Positions 7,127 through 15,845 of a stretch of 64,000 nt of DNA are shown piece by piece. Both the position numbers and the translations under genes were made by a program. Below the pieces are notes generated by a model. It did not search any database. It was not told the DNA's origin and saw nothing but the letters and a program-made list of their open reading frames with translations. The DNA comes from Austwickia sp. GTDB lineage: Bacteria; Actinomycetota; Actinomycetes; Actinomycetales; Dermatophilaceae. The stretch is from NCBI GenBank assembly GCA_016699675.1, contig CP064985.1, positions 4,154,001-4,218,000 on the forward strand, in the 5' to 3' direction. Positions within the stretch are counted from its first letter, which is position 1. Each line of letters opens with the position of its first letter.

Positions 7127-8251
7127 ATGACTCCCGTCACCGACATGCCCCCCGCGCACGTCGTGGACTACGCCTCCCCGGCGGTCCGCGTCACCGTTCA
7201 GGCCTCCGGCTGGACGACGTACGTCGTACGCTCCGGCGACACCCTGTGGGACGTGGCGGAGCGGTTCGGCACCACGGTCTCCGACCTCGTCGCCCGCAAC
7301 GGATTCTCCTCCGGCGGCGTCACGCTGCGCGTCGGCGACCGCATCTCGGTGCCGCGCGACGGCACGACGGGCGGCGCCGCCACCACGGGATCGACCGGCA
7401 CCGGGGTCGGCAATTACGTCGTGCGCGCCGGCGACAGCGCCTGGGACATCGCCAGCGCCGCGGGCATCGACATCGACACCCTCCTCGCCGCCAACGGCCT
7501 GAGCAACACCTCGACGATCCTGCCCGGGCAGCGGCTCACCGTGCCCAGCGGCGGCTGGTCCACGGCCGGCGGGGGTTCCCGCCAGGCGACGAAGGCCGCC
7601 CGGACCGGGGCGGCCGACACCGGCGGGACGGCCGTCACCGTGCGGCCCGGCGACACGCTGTGGGACATCGCGACCCGGTACGGCGTCTCGGTCACCAGCC
7701 TGGCGAAGGCGAACAGCATCGACCTGGACTACCCGATCAAGCCCGGTGACCGCCTCACCGTTGCCGGCAGCCTCGCCTCCAGCGCCGCCTCCACCACCTC
7801 CACGGGCGCCCTGGCGTCGTCGGCCTCCGCCAACCTGAGCTACCTCAACAGCGTCGCCGTGCCGGACCGCACCCAGATCCGCTCGATGATCGTGTCGACG
7901 GCGCAGGCGCACGGGCTGGATCCGCGGTTGGCCCTCGCGGTCGCCTGGCAGGAGTCCCGCTGGTCGCAGCGCGCGGTGAGCGAGGCGAATGCCCTCGGCG
8001 TCATGCAGTGCCTCCCCTCGACGGGCCGCTGGGTCAGCGAGCTGATCGGACGGCGCCTCGACCTGCTCAACACCCAGGACAACATCACCTGCGGGGTGGT
8101 GCTCCTGCGCAGCCTGACCCGATCCACCTCCTCGGAGTCGGAGGCCCTCGCGGCGTACTACCAGGGCCTCACCTCGATCCGCGACCGGGGCCTCTACCAG
8201 GACACCTGGGATTACGTCGCCTCGGTGCAGGCGTACAAGCAACAGATGTGA
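7127..8251 (+). CDS. LysM-domain lytic transglycosylase (SLT fold)
   Basis: A 374-residue peptidoglycan-binding and -cleaving protein. Three LysM repeats are clear: YVVRSGDTLWDVAERFG near 31, YVVRAGDSAWDIA near 97 and VTVRPGDTLWDIATRYG near 170, each ending with a VGD/PGQ/PGD-R-L turn. After a Ser/Ala/Thr linker, residues about 245-365 are a transglycosylase SLT domain with the catalytic glutamate in AVAWQESRWSQ and the ANALGVMQ motif. Oddly, no hydrophobic signal peptide precedes the first LysM, even with the longer start at 7004, although such proteins work outside the membrane. The 7127 ATG is 13 bases after AAGGA, so the start is uncertain. A hairpin terminator follows at once. Confidence 0.85.
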   Translation: MTPVTDMPPAHVVDYASPAVRVTVQASGWTTYVVRSGDTLWDVAERFGTTVSDLVARNGFSSGGVTLRVGDRISVPRDGTTGGAATTGSTGTGVGNYVVRAGDSAWDIASAAGIDIDTLLAANGLSNTSTILPGQRLTVPSGGWSTAGGGSRQATKAARTGAADTGGTAVTVRPGDTLWDIATRYGVSVTSLAKANSIDLDYPIKPGDRLTVAGSLASSAASTTSTGALASSASANLSYLNSVAVPDRTQIRSMIVSTAQAHGLDPRLALAVAWQESRWSQRAVSEANALGVMQCLPSTGRWVSELIGRRLDLLNTQDNITCGVVLLRSLTRSTSSESEALAAYYQGLTSIRDRGLYQDTWDYVASVQAYKQQM

Positions 8252-8281
8252 CCGCGCGGGCCTCACAAACGACCCGCGCGG
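8252..8281 (+). terminator. Hairpin terminator after the LysM gene
   Basis: A perfect 9-bp stem, CCGCGCGGG (8252-8260) and CCCGCGCGG (8273-8281), with a 12-base loop, starting one base after the stop codon. There is no T-run, as is common in high-GC actinobacteria. It separates the LysM gene from the kinase 41 bp downstream. Confidence 0.6.
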
Positions 8282-8322
8282 GCTTGCCGAGACCGGTCAG
8301 TGGACCCACTTAGACTCCCGCT

Positions 8323-10356
8323 ATGACGGCGACCCGCGACGAGCTTGTCGGCCGGCTGGTCGACGGTCGCTACCGCGTGCGCGCCCACCTCGCGGACGGC
8401 GGGATGGGCAGCGTGTACGTCGCCCTCGACGAGCGTCTCGATCGCCAGGTCGCCCTGAAGGTCATGCGCCCGGACCTGGCTCGCGACGCGGGGTTCGTCG
8501 AGCGGTTCCGCCGCGAGGCCCGCGCCGCGGCCCAACTCACGAATCCGCACGTGGTCGCGGTCTACGACCAGGGTCAGGACGAGGACGTCGTGTTCCTCGC
8601 GATGGAATACGTGCCGGGGCGCACCTTGCGCGCCCGCCTCGACAGCGAGGGAGCGCTCGTTCCGCGGGAGGCCTTGCGGCTGCAGCGTCAGATCCTCCAG
8701 GCGCTGGGGTCGGCGCATCGCGCCGGCATCGTGCACCGCGACGTGAAGCCCGAGAACGTCCTGCTCACCGAGTCCGAGCAGGTCAAGGTGGCCGACTTCG
8801 GTCTCGCGCGGGCGGTGTCCACGGTCACCACGAGCACGCTGGGCCCCGCGGCCTTCGGCACGGTCTGCTACCTGGCGCCCGAGCAGGTCGAGTCGGGTCG
8901 CGCCGACGCCCGCAGCGACGTGTACGCGGCCGGCCTGGTGTTGTTCGAGCTGCTCACCGGGCGCCGGGCGGTGGATGGGGACACGCCGATCCAGGTGGCC
9001 TACCGACACGTGCACGGCGCGGTGCCGGCGCCCAGCAGCGCGCGGCCGGGGCTGGCCCACCCGCTCGATGCCCTGGTCGCCTCGGCGACCCGCCGCGACC
9101 CCTCGGAACGTCCCGAGGACGCCGCCGCCTTCCTCGCCGAGCTGGATCGGGCCGCCGCAATCCTGGAGCCCGCCGAGCTGGACCTGCCCGCACCGGGCCG
9201 GATGAACCCGGCCGGCCCCCAGTTCACCGACCGGCTCGTCCGGCCGACCCAGCCGGTGCCGATGCTCGCCGGCTCGGTGGGCTCGGCAGGTCTCAGCGCC
9301 GCGGGTGGGGCGGGAGCGGGTGCGGCGTCCGAAGTCTCGCCCGCGCCCGGCGTACCGGGCGAGGACGCCACGGGCAGCGGCGCTCGCGTCGCCCCCGTCG
9401 CCGTGGGCGACGCGGGCGGCGGCGACGAGCCGCCCCCCACCGGCGCCCACCGCGACGCGGCGGACCGGCGCCCTGGTCCGGTCCGGAAGATCCTGCTCGC
9501 GCTGCTCGCGGCCCTGGTGCTGGTGGGCGGGGGGGTCGGCTGGTACCAGTTCCTCGGCCCCGGCTCGGCGCGGGTCGTGCCGAAGGTCGCCGGGCTCACC
9601 CAGGACCAGGCCGTCGCGTCGTTGGCCGCCCAGGACCTGCGAGCCGACCTGCGCCCGACGTTCTCCGACGACGTGAAGTCCGGGATCGTCATCTCCGCGG
9701 ACCCCGGCGAAGGCGCCGAGGCTCGCCGGGCCACCGCTGTCGCGCTGGCCGTCAGCAAGGGCCCGGACGTCGTCACGGTCCCGGACGTGGCGGGCCGCAG
9801 CGAGGAGGCGACTCGGGCGGCGCTGCAGGACGCCCGGCTGACCGTGGGCTCGCGCTCGGAGGACTTCAGCGAGACGGTCGCGGCGGGGCAGGTGATCGGG
9901 ACGGCCCCGAAGGCCGGGGAGACGCTGCGGGCGGGCAAGCCGGTGGGGTACGTCGTGAGCAAGGGCCGCAAGCCGTTCGAGGTCGCGGACTGGACGGGCA
10001 AGCCGCTGGCCGACCTGCAGAAGAGCCTCGACGCCGCGGGGATCCGGGCCCAGGTCACGGAGGAGTTCAGCACCGACGTGCCCAAGGGCGTCGTCATCAA
10101 GCAGAGCCCCACCTCGGGCACGCTCTACCGCGGCGACCAGCTCGCCCTGACCGTGAGCAAGGGTCCGGATCTCGTCCCCGTTCCGGTGGTTCAGGGCAAG
10201 CCCGAGGCCGAGGCGCGGGCCGCCCTGGAGAAGGCGGGCTTCAGGGTCCAGATCGACCGGATCCTCGGGGGCGTCTTCGGCACGGCCCGGGCCACCGACC
10301 CGTCCGGGGGCACGTCGGCGCCGCGGGGCTCGACCGTGACGCTGCGAGTGGTCTGA
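8323..10356 (+). CDS. pknL: Serine/threonine protein kinase with four PASTA domains (PknL/PknB type)
   Basis: A 677-residue membrane receptor kinase. The N-terminal Hanks kinase domain (about 15-275) has the glycine loop LADGGMGSVY (23-32), the ATP lysine in VALKV (K46), the catalytic loop HRDVKPEN (138-145, D140), DFG (158-160) and APEQ. An Ala/Gly/Pro-rich juxtamembrane stretch leads to one membrane helix near 388-408 (LLALLAALVLVGGGVGWYQF). Outside, four PASTA repeats begin near 415, 480, 548 and 614; each has the V-P-x-V/x-G and SKG landmarks. PASTA domains bind muropeptides or lipid II, so it probably senses cell-wall state. Position beside the Rv2175c-like gene supports the PknL assignment, although as I recall M. 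tuberculosis PknL lacks PASTA repeats while the corynebacterial one has them. Confidence 0.92.
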   Translation: MTATRDELVGRLVDGRYRVRAHLADGGMGSVYVALDERLDRQVALKVMRPDLARDAGFVERFRREARAAAQLTNPHVVAVYDQGQDEDVVFLAMEYVPGRTLRARLDSEGALVPREALRLQRQILQALGSAHRAGIVHRDVKPENVLLTESEQVKVADFGLARAVSTVTTSTLGPAAFGTVCYLAPEQVESGRADARSDVYAAGLVLFELLTGRRAVDGDTPIQVAYRHVHGAVPAPSSARPGLAHPLDALVASATRRDPSERPEDAAAFLAELDRAAAILEPAELDLPAPGRMNPAGPQFTDRLVRPTQPVPMLAGSVGSAGLSAAGGAGAGAASEVSPAPGVPGEDATGSGARVAPVAVGDAGGGDEPPPTGAHRDAADRRPGPVRKILLALLAALVLVGGGVGWYQFLGPGSARVVPKVAGLTQDQAVASLAAQDLRADLRPTFSDDVKSGIVISADPGEGAEARRATAVALAVSKGPDVVTVPDVAGRSEEATRAALQDARLTVGSRSEDFSETVAAGQVIGTAPKAGETLRAGKPVGYVVSKGRKPFEVADWTGKPLADLQKSLDAAGIRAQVTEEFSTDVPKGVVIKQSPTSGTLYRGDQLALTVSKGPDLVPVPVVQGKPEAEARAALEKAGFRVQIDRILGGVFGTARATDPSGGTSAPRGSTVTLRVV

Positions 10357-10381
10357 CCGCCACGCCGCCACTCCCGCGCCG

Positions 10382-10975
10382 CTACTCCTGATGGGCGTAG
10401 CGCTCCTCGCGCCACACGTCACCGGTGAAGTGATAGCCGCGCTGCTCCCAGAACCCCCGGATCGGCGTGCGGTGGTACTCGATCTGCAGCAGCCACTTCG
10501 GCCCCTTCCACCCGTAGAGGTGGGGCATGACGAGGCGCAACGGCCAGCCGTGCTCCGGGGTCAGCGGCGCCCCGTTGAGGCTCGTCGCGAGCAGGCTGCG
10601 CGGCGCGCTCAGGTCGGCGACCGCCACGTTGGCGCTGTACCCGTAGACCGCGGACACCAACGCGTACGGCGCGTCGTCGGCCGGCGGCACCCGTCGTAAC
10701 AGCTCCGCGGTGCGTACGCCGCCCCAGGTGACGTCGAGGACGCTGTGCCGCGCCGCGCAGTGGTGGTCGGCCGTCACCTCGACCTGCGGGAGAGCCTCGA
10801 TCTCGGCCCAGGTCAACGCGTGCTCCGCACCGTCGCGCGTCGCGCCCGACACGGTCAACCGCCACCGGTCGAGGTCGAGCTTCGGCACCCGGCCGTAGTG
10901 CACGACTTTGAGGGTCTCCAACCGACGCTGCCCGGGCGGCAGCTGACGGTCGTCGGCGAAGTCGGGCGCGGTCAT
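10382..10975 (-). CDS. Molybdopterin-dependent oxidoreductase, sulfite-oxidase fold
   Basis: A compact 197-residue single-domain sulfite-oxidase-family protein. The molybdenum-ligand cysteine is in DHHCAARHSVLDVTWGGV (Cys73), matching the family's HCxxRxS pattern. Later LNGAPLTPEHGWPLRLVMP and YGWKGPKWLLQIE are the other cofactor-binding stretches. No Tat signal, heme domain or dimerisation domain is seen, so it is a cytoplasmic short form, similar to YedY-like catalytic cores but without their leader. The substrate cannot be told. The start ATG is 13 bp after the aroG stop, so the two genes are probably co-transcribed. The longer in-frame start at 11032 would overlap aroG and is rejected. 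Confidence 0.85.
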   Translation of the reverse strand: MTAPDFADDRQLPPGQRRLETLKVVHYGRVPKLDLDRWRLTVSGATRDGAEHALTWAEIEALPQVEVTADHHCAARHSVLDVTWGGVRTAELLRRVPPADDAPYALVSAVYGYSANVAVADLSAPRSLLATSLNGAPLTPEHGWPLRLVMPHLYGWKGPKWLLQIEYHRTPIRGFWEQRGYHFTGDVWREERYAHQE

Positions 10976-10988
10976 GATCGAGGCCGCC

Positions 10989-12323
10989 TCAGGACGACGC
11001 CAGCATCTCCGCGACGACAAAGGCCAGCTCAAGGCTCTGCTGGTGATTCAGGCGCGGGTCGCAGGCCGTTTCGTAGCGCAGCTGAAGATCCTCGTCGTGC
11101 AGGTTGACGGATCCGCCGAGACACTCGGTGACATCGTTGCCGGTGAGCTCGACGTGCAGCCCGCCCGGCCAGGTGCCCAGGGAGCGGTGGACGTCGAAGA
11201 ACCCGCGGACCTCGGCGACGATGTCGTCGAAGCGGCGGGTCTTGTAGCCGCCGGCCGTCTCGAAGGTGTTGCCGTGCATCGGATCGCAGATCCAGGTTGG
11301 CGTCAGGCCCTCCGCGCGGGCCGCCTCGATGAGCCCCGGGAGGGCGTCGTGGACCTTCCGGGCGCCCATCCGCACGATGATCGTGAGCCGGCCAGGCTCC
11401 CGGTCAGGGTCGATGCGGGTGGCGAGGCCCAGCAGGTCGTCGACCGTGGCGGTGGGGCCGAGCTTGACCCCCACCGGATTGCGGATCCGGCTGACCAGGT
11501 CGACGTGGGCGCCGCCCAGGTCTCGGGTCCGCTCGCCCACCCACAGGAAGTGCCCGGACGTCGCGTAGGGCAGGCCCGTGCGGCTGTCGATCCTCGTCAG
11601 CGGCTGCTCGTAGTCCACGAGGAGCGCCTCGTGGCTCGCCCACACGTCGACGCGGCGCATCGCCTCGAAGTCGGCGCCGCAAGCGGCCATGAAGCGCATG
11701 GCCTTGTCGATGTCGTGGGCCATGCGCTCGTAGCGGCGGTTCGCCGCCGTCGCGACGAATCCCCGGTTCCAGTCGTGGACGTGGCGCAGGTCGGCGAAAC
11801 CGCCCTGCGTGAACGCCCGGACGAGGTTGAGGGTGGCCGAACTCGCGTGATAGGCGCGCACCATCCGCTCCGGATCGGGCCGCCGGGACTCGGGCGTGAA
11901 CGCGTAGTCGTTGACCATGTCCCCGCGGTACGCCGGGAGCTCCACCTCGCCGCGCACCTCGGTGTCCTTGCTCCTGGGCTTGGCGTACTGCCCCGCGAGC
12001 CGGCCGAGCTTCACCACCGGCGTGCTGGCGCCGTAGGTCAGCACCGCCGCCATCTGGAGCAACGTCTTCACCCGGTCCCGGATGTTGTCCGCCGTGGCCG
12101 CGGCGAAGGTCTCCGCGCAGTCCCCACCCATGAGCACGAACGCCTCGCCGCTGGCGGCCTCCGCGAGGCGCTGGCGCAGGATGTCGCACTCGCCCGCAAA
12201 CACCAGCGGCGGGCACGAGGCGAGTGTGGCGCGCGCCTGGGCCAGGGCGTCGGGGTCGGGCCAGAGGGGTTGCTGGGCCGCCGGGAGCACCGGCCAGTCC
12301 AACGTTGACTGCTTGACGGTCAC
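10989..12323 (-). CDS. aroG: Class II 3-deoxy-7-phosphoheptulonate synthase (DAHP synthase)
   Basis: A 444-residue type II (plant-like) DAHP synthase. It joins phosphoenolpyruvate and erythrose-4-phosphate in the first step of the shikimate pathway. Landmarks: VFAGECDILRQRLAEA near 40, FVLMGGDCAETF near 65, AKPRSKDTE, ASHEALLVDYE, SGHFLWVGERTR, NPVGVKLGP, CDPMHGNT and VHVELTGNDVTECLGG-type sequence near the end (here LHVELTGNDVTECLG). These contain the Cys, His, Glu and Asp metal ligands of the family. The GTG at 12323 gives the usual start TVKQSTLDWP and lies 10 bp after the plsC stop; a GTG at 12329 is also possible. It is part of a leftward plsC-aroG-Moco run. Confidence 0.95.
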   Translation of the reverse strand: MTVKQSTLDWPVLPAAQQPLWPDPDALAQARATLASCPPLVFAGECDILRQRLAEAASGEAFVLMGGDCAETFAAATADNIRDRVKTLLQMAAVLTYGASTPVVKLGRLAGQYAKPRSKDTEVRGEVELPAYRGDMVNDYAFTPESRRPDPERMVRAYHASSATLNLVRAFTQGGFADLRHVHDWNRGFVATAANRRYERMAHDIDKAMRFMAACGADFEAMRRVDVWASHEALLVDYEQPLTRIDSRTGLPYATSGHFLWVGERTRDLGGAHVDLVSRIRNPVGVKLGPTATVDDLLGLATRIDPDREPGRLTIIVRMGARKVHDALPGLIEAARAEGLTPTWICDPMHGNTFETAGGYKTRRFDDIVAEVRGFFDVHRSLGTWPGGLHVELTGNDVTECLGGSVNLHDEDLQLRYETACDPRLNHQQSLELAFVVAEMLASS

Positions 12324-12333
12324 GTCCACCAGG

Positions 12334-13515
12334 CTACTCGGCGCCCTGATCGCCCCTCGCGGGGTCCGGATGCCGGAAGCCGGGGGCCTGCTCCGTCGCC
12401 TCTCCGACGTCGTCGGTCGCCCCGTCCTCTGCCGTCGCGCCGCTCTCGTCGGTCGCGGCGGCGTCCTCGGGCGTGCTTCGTGCGGTGATCGCGTCGGCGC
12501 GGTTGGTGAGTTCCTCGGCGCGCGCCACGTTGTCGTCACGCACCTGCTTGAGCCACACCTCGGCCGCGGCGGCCCCTTCGGCCGCGGACGCGAACGCCTT
12601 TGCGGTGGCCTCGGTGGCCTGGGCCCGGGCTCGGACGGTGGCCTCGTTGGCGCGCTCCACCGCTGCGGCGTACTCGGCCTTTGCCCGCTCGGCGTACTCG
12701 TCCGCCTGCGCCCGCGCCCGGGCGGCCGCGGAGAGGGCCTCCTCGCGCGCGCGCGCCGTCGCCGCGGCGGCCTCCGCCCGCGCCCGGGCCGCGGTGGCCT
12801 CCGCCTGCGCGCGGGCCGCCGCCATCATGCGCTCGGCCCGCTCGGCGATCGCCTGCTTGCGATCGGCGGCGTACTCGTCCACGTACTCCTGACCGGAGAG
12901 CTGCTGCAGCGCCGCCATCACCTCGTCGGTGATGTGCCGCAGGACCTCGTGGTCCTCTTCTTGACCGGCGAAGCGGGAGTAGTTCATCGGCGCGCCGATG
13001 CGGATGCCGATCTGGGTGATGTTGGGAATGACCTGGCCCGTCGGCTGCGCCTTGTCCGTGTCGATCATGGCGACCGGGATGATCGGCACGCCGGCCAGGA
13101 GCGCGAGGCGCGCCATGCCGGTCTTCCCGCGGTGCAACCGACCGTCGGGCGAGCGGGTGCCCTCGGGGTAGATCCCGAACAGCTCGCCCTGCCGGAGGAT
13201 CGACAGGCCGGCCTCCATCGCCGCCCAGCTCGCCTTCCCGCCGGAGCGATCGATGGGGATCTGACCGACGCCGCGGAAGAAGGCCGCCGTCAGTCGACCT
13301 TTGATGCCGGTCCCCGTGAAGTACTCCATCTTCGCGGGGAACGTCAGCCGCCGCGGCAGCATGAGGGGCAGGAAGATCGAGTCCGAGAAGGACAGATGGT
13401 TGCTCGCCAGGATCGCGGCGCCCTTCCTCGGCACGTGCTGCAGGCCCTCCACCCGGGGCCGGAACAGCGTCGTGAGGATGGGATAGAGGATGAGTTTGAT
13501 GACCCGGTAGACCAT
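12334..13515 (-). CDS. plsC: 1-acyl-sn-glycerol-3-phosphate acyltransferase with an Ala-rich coiled-coil tail
   Basis: Residues 1 to about 215 are a PlsC acyltransferase for phosphatidic-acid synthesis: a short hydrophobic N-terminus, the catalytic NHLSFSD box (H40, D45), FFRGVGQIPIDR near 79 and YPEGTRSPDG near 116, followed by GVPIIPVAMI. From about 220 to 345 the protein turns into an Ala/Arg/Glu helix (repeats such as ARAQAEATAARARAEAA) that should form a long coiled coil. It ends with an acidic disordered tail. Standard family members are 220-260 residues, so the 393-residue length comes from this tail. The ATG at 13515 follows AGAAGGGG by 8 bases, better than the upstream in-frame ATG. 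Confidence 0.9.
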   Translation of the reverse strand: MVYRVIKLILYPILTTLFRPRVEGLQHVPRKGAAILASNHLSFSDSIFLPLMLPRRLTFPAKMEYFTGTGIKGRLTAAFFRGVGQIPIDRSGGKASWAAMEAGLSILRQGELFGIYPEGTRSPDGRLHRGKTGMARLALLAGVPIIPVAMIDTDKAQPTGQVIPNITQIGIRIGAPMNYSRFAGQEEDHEVLRHITDEVMAALQQLSGQEYVDEYAADRKQAIAERAERMMAAARAQAEATAARARAEAAAATARAREEALSAAARARAQADEYAERAKAEYAAAVERANEATVRARAQATEATAKAFASAAEGAAAAEVWLKQVRDDNVARAEELTNRADAITARSTPEDAAATDESGATAEDGATDDVGEATEQAPGFRHPDPARGDQGAE

Positions 13516-13899
13516 GGCGACGACCCCTTCTTGACGGCCGTACGACTGTACGTCACCCAAGGGGAGCCTGCGGGAGCGTTGCGCCGCCTCTGACATGAAC
13601 TCGCGGCGACCCCAGCGCGGGGCTGACGATTCCGGACGGCTGCCGCCCGTCGGCGCCACCGGGTGATGCTGGCAGGTGCTGGCAGGTGCTGGGCCGGGAC
13701 CAGGGGCCCAGATGCCGCGAGGCGGTCGCCAGGAGGTTGCGCACGTGGAAGAATTCTCCCAGCTTGCCTCCAGGTGATCCGACCGTGCCGGAGCACCGTA
13801 TTCACGCCCGCCTCATCGCCACCCGGGAGCGCCCATGTCCACTGCCGCGGGGCCGACCGGCGACCCGGTCCAGCGCGCGGCCCGGCCCGGTCGACGCCC
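13516..13899. other. Divergent intergenic region
   Basis: 384 bp between plsC (leftward) and a small membrane-protein gene (rightward). It holds a short direct repeat of TGCTGGCAGG (13667-13676 and 13677-13686, with a partial third copy). No conserved coding frame or clear promoter consensus is visible. Confidence 0.35.
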
Positions 13900-14490
13900 A
13901 TGACGAACCCACCGTGGCCGGACCGGGGTCCGGACGATCAGGACCGGGGTCCCGGCGGGGACGCCGACGTCGACGCCGCGTTCGCCGCGATCATCGCCGG
14001 CTGGGACCTCGAGGCTGATCCGTCGCGGCGGCCGACGCCCAACCTGCCGCCCGGCAGCGCGAACAAGCCGAACGTGCTCGGCGCTCCCCCGGCCGACCGC
14101 TCGGATGCTCCGGTCGAGCCGCGCGCGGCCGACGGCGAGGCCGCCGCCGAGGCGACACCGCGGTCGGCGGCGCCACCGGCTCCCCCGGCGCCCAGCTTCG
14201 CCGTGGCGCCCGCGGGCTGGCGGGTGCACGTCCCCCCGGATGACGACGACCTGCCCGACGAGGCGTTCGAGCAGCCCGACCCGCCCCTGCCGCGGGGCGC
14301 GCGATTCTGGGCCGCCGTGACGGGTCTGCTGTTCGGCCCGGTGCTCTTCGTGGTCTGGGCGCTGACGGCCCCGCACAGCACGTCGCTGCCCTACCTGCTC
14401 GCCGGCCTCGCCACGCTCGCCGGCTTCGTCGCGCTCATCACGGCGCTGCCGGAACGCCATGACGAGGACGACGACGGGGCGCGCGTGTAG
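13900..14490 (+). CDS. Small two-helix membrane protein with a disordered N-terminal region
   Basis: 196 residues, not recognised as a named family. The first about 130 residues are acidic and Pro/Ala-rich and read as disordered, with one possible helix (VDAAFAAIIAGWDLE near 24). Two membrane helices follow: FWAAVTGLLFGPVLFVVWAL near 137-156 and LPYLLAGLATLAGFVALITAL near 164-184. The C-terminus is acidic (ERHDEDDDG). It starts with ATG after an unremarkable leader; no strong ribosome-binding site is seen. Third-position GC and the clean hydrophobic pattern support a real gene. Function unknown. Confidence 0.7.
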   Translation: MTNPPWPDRGPDDQDRGPGGDADVDAAFAAIIAGWDLEADPSRRPTPNLPPGSANKPNVLGAPPADRSDAPVEPRAADGEAAAEATPRSAAPPAPPAPSFAVAPAGWRVHVPPDDDDLPDEAFEQPDPPLPRGARFWAAVTGLLFGPVLFVVWALTAPHSTSLPYLLAGLATLAGFVALITALPERHDEDDDGARV

Positions 14491-14627
14491 GACGGCTCAG
14501 CCCGTACGCCGTACGGTCGCCCGCTCCGAGCCTTCCGAGAGTCCCGCGGCGGGCAGTCGCGACGGCAGGCCCTCGCCGCGGCCGACCATCGCGCACGAAG
14601 GGCTGAATCGCCACCCCGATCCTGGCT

Positions 14628-14927
14628 TCAGCCCCGCGTCGCTCGGGCGTTGTCGGGAGCGCGCCCCGCGGAACCCTTCGCCGCGCTGACCGTGGGGGTG
14701 CGAGGGCCCGCGGCGCCGCGACCGCCCGATCGCTGGAAGAGCTTGCGCAGCTTCGCCTGCTGCCACATGGCGACGCCGGTGAGCACCAGGGCGGGGATGA
14801 TGCCGACGGCCAGGAAGGTCCGGACGGTCTCGGCGCTGGCGAGGGGTGCATAGATGAGGAACGCCGCAACCAGACCGATGACGACGTGCGCGCCTCGGAG
14901 GGCGGTGCGGAGCTGGCGACCGTTCAT
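14628..14927 (-). CDS. Small two-helix membrane protein divergent from a TetR regulator
   Basis: 99 residues. Two hydrophobic segments, GAHVVIGLVAAFLIYAPLA near 11-29 and TFLAVGIIPALVLTGVAMW near 37-55, are followed by a basic, Gly/Arg/Ala-rich tail. It is transcribed away from the TetR gene at 15126, and the shared interval contains two palindromes at 14958-14983, directly in front of this gene. The simplest reading is that this membrane protein is the TetR target. Family and function not recognised. The ATG at 14927 was chosen because the upstream extension of the frame crosses the palindromes. Confidence 0.65.
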   Translation of the reverse strand: MNGRQLRTALRGAHVVIGLVAAFLIYAPLASAETVRTFLAVGIIPALVLTGVAMWQQAKLRKLFQRSGGRGAAGPRTPTVSAAKGSAGRAPDNARATRG

Positions 14928-14957
14928 GGCGGAACTTTCGCTGTGGCTGCTGATGAT

Positions 14958-14983
14958 CTTACACGCGTAAGCTAACATATGTT
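14958..14983. promoter_or_regulatory. Operator candidates for the adjacent TetR regulator
   Basis: Two palindromes sit side by side: CTTACACGCGTAAG (14958-14971, 5-bp arms) and AACATATGTT (14974-14983, perfect). Sequences like TTACACGTGTAA are common TetR-family operators. They lie about 30 bp upstream of the small membrane-protein start and 145 bp upstream of the TetR start, in the AT-richest stretch of this neighbourhood, fitting a promoter overlap. Confidence 0.55.
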
Positions 14984-15125
14984 GGGTGATAGCGCACCCC
15001 CGTGACCGCCGCGCGCGAGTCTGTTCCGGGGGCGGTCGCGAGGGGGCCCCGGGAACGCGAAAGGTACTCTTCACCAGGCCCCCTCACGGCACGAACCCGC
15101 ACCTGCGACCCCCGGAAGGAGCGAT

Positions 15126-15779
15126 ATGCCCCCAGCCGCTTTCGAGTCCGCCACGTCCGCGGCAGCGCCCCGCAGACGCAATCGCCGCGGGGAGGGCGAC
15201 CGGCTGCGGGCCGACCTGATCGCGAGCGCCAGCCAGTTGCTCGAGACCGTGCCGGGCGAGGAGGCGCTGTCCCTGCGGGCGGTCGCCCGGACGGCCGGGG
15301 TCGCGGCACCGAGCATCTACCCGCACTTCCCGGACAAGCACGAGCTCGTCCGGGCCGTCCTCGCCGAGCGCTTCGCCGAGCTGCGGGACGTCCTCAATGA
15401 GGCCGGCCGGCAGGCCGGGAGCCCCGACCGGGAATTGCGGTCGCGCTGCACCGCCTACGTGCAGTTCGCCCAGGAGCAGCCCGGCAACTACCGGGTGATG
15501 TTCACCGCGGTGCCCAGCACGGTGGGACCCCGGGAGCTGGCCGAGCTGCCCGGCGCCGAGATCGTGCAGGAACTGCAGGCGTCGATCGCGCGCTGCCGGG
15601 ACGTCGGCATCGGCGGCCCGCTCCCGGACCCGGCGACGGCGTGCCTGCTCTGGTCGGCGCTGCACGGCATCGTCACCCTGCGCGTCAGCAAGCCCGCATT
15701 CCCCTGGCCGCCGGTGCCGCTGATGATCGACCAGACCCTGCACGCGCTGTGCGGGCTCCCCCTCCCCGCGCAGGGCTGA
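15126..15779 (+). CDS. TetR-family transcriptional regulator
   Basis: 217 residues. The N-terminal helix-turn-helix (about 25-70) reads RLRADLIASASQLLE, then LSLRAVARTAGVAAPSIYPH and FPDKHELVRAVLAERF, a classic TetR DNA-binding domain. The C-terminal ligand domain (about 80-210), with YVQFAQEQPGNYRVMF, resembles the WHG/TetR_C_13 group. GGAAGGAG lies 5-6 bases before the ATG. It probably represses the divergent small membrane protein and possibly itself. The ligand is unknown. Confidence 0.88.
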   Translation: MPPAAFESATSAAAPRRRNRRGEGDRLRADLIASASQLLETVPGEEALSLRAVARTAGVAAPSIYPHFPDKHELVRAVLAERFAELRDVLNEAGRQAGSPDRELRSRCTAYVQFAQEQPGNYRVMFTAVPSTVGPRELAELPGAEIVQELQASIARCRDVGIGGPLPDPATACLLWSALHGIVTLRVSKPAFPWPPVPLMIDQTLHALCGLPLPAQG

Positions 15780-15845
15780 GCCACGCCCGACGCGTCGTCG
15801 CCCCTGCGTGCGCAGCGCCGCGGGGACGTCAGGCGGCGCCGCGGC

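Noticed and set aside
8263..10422. Open frame of 719 codons opposite the PASTA kinase
   Set aside because: Antisense to a gene with complete kinase and PASTA motifs; composition is that of a frame shadow.
15780..15845. Possible hairpin between the TetR gene and glucokinase
   Set aside because: Many short GC-rich stems can be drawn, none longer or better than background.
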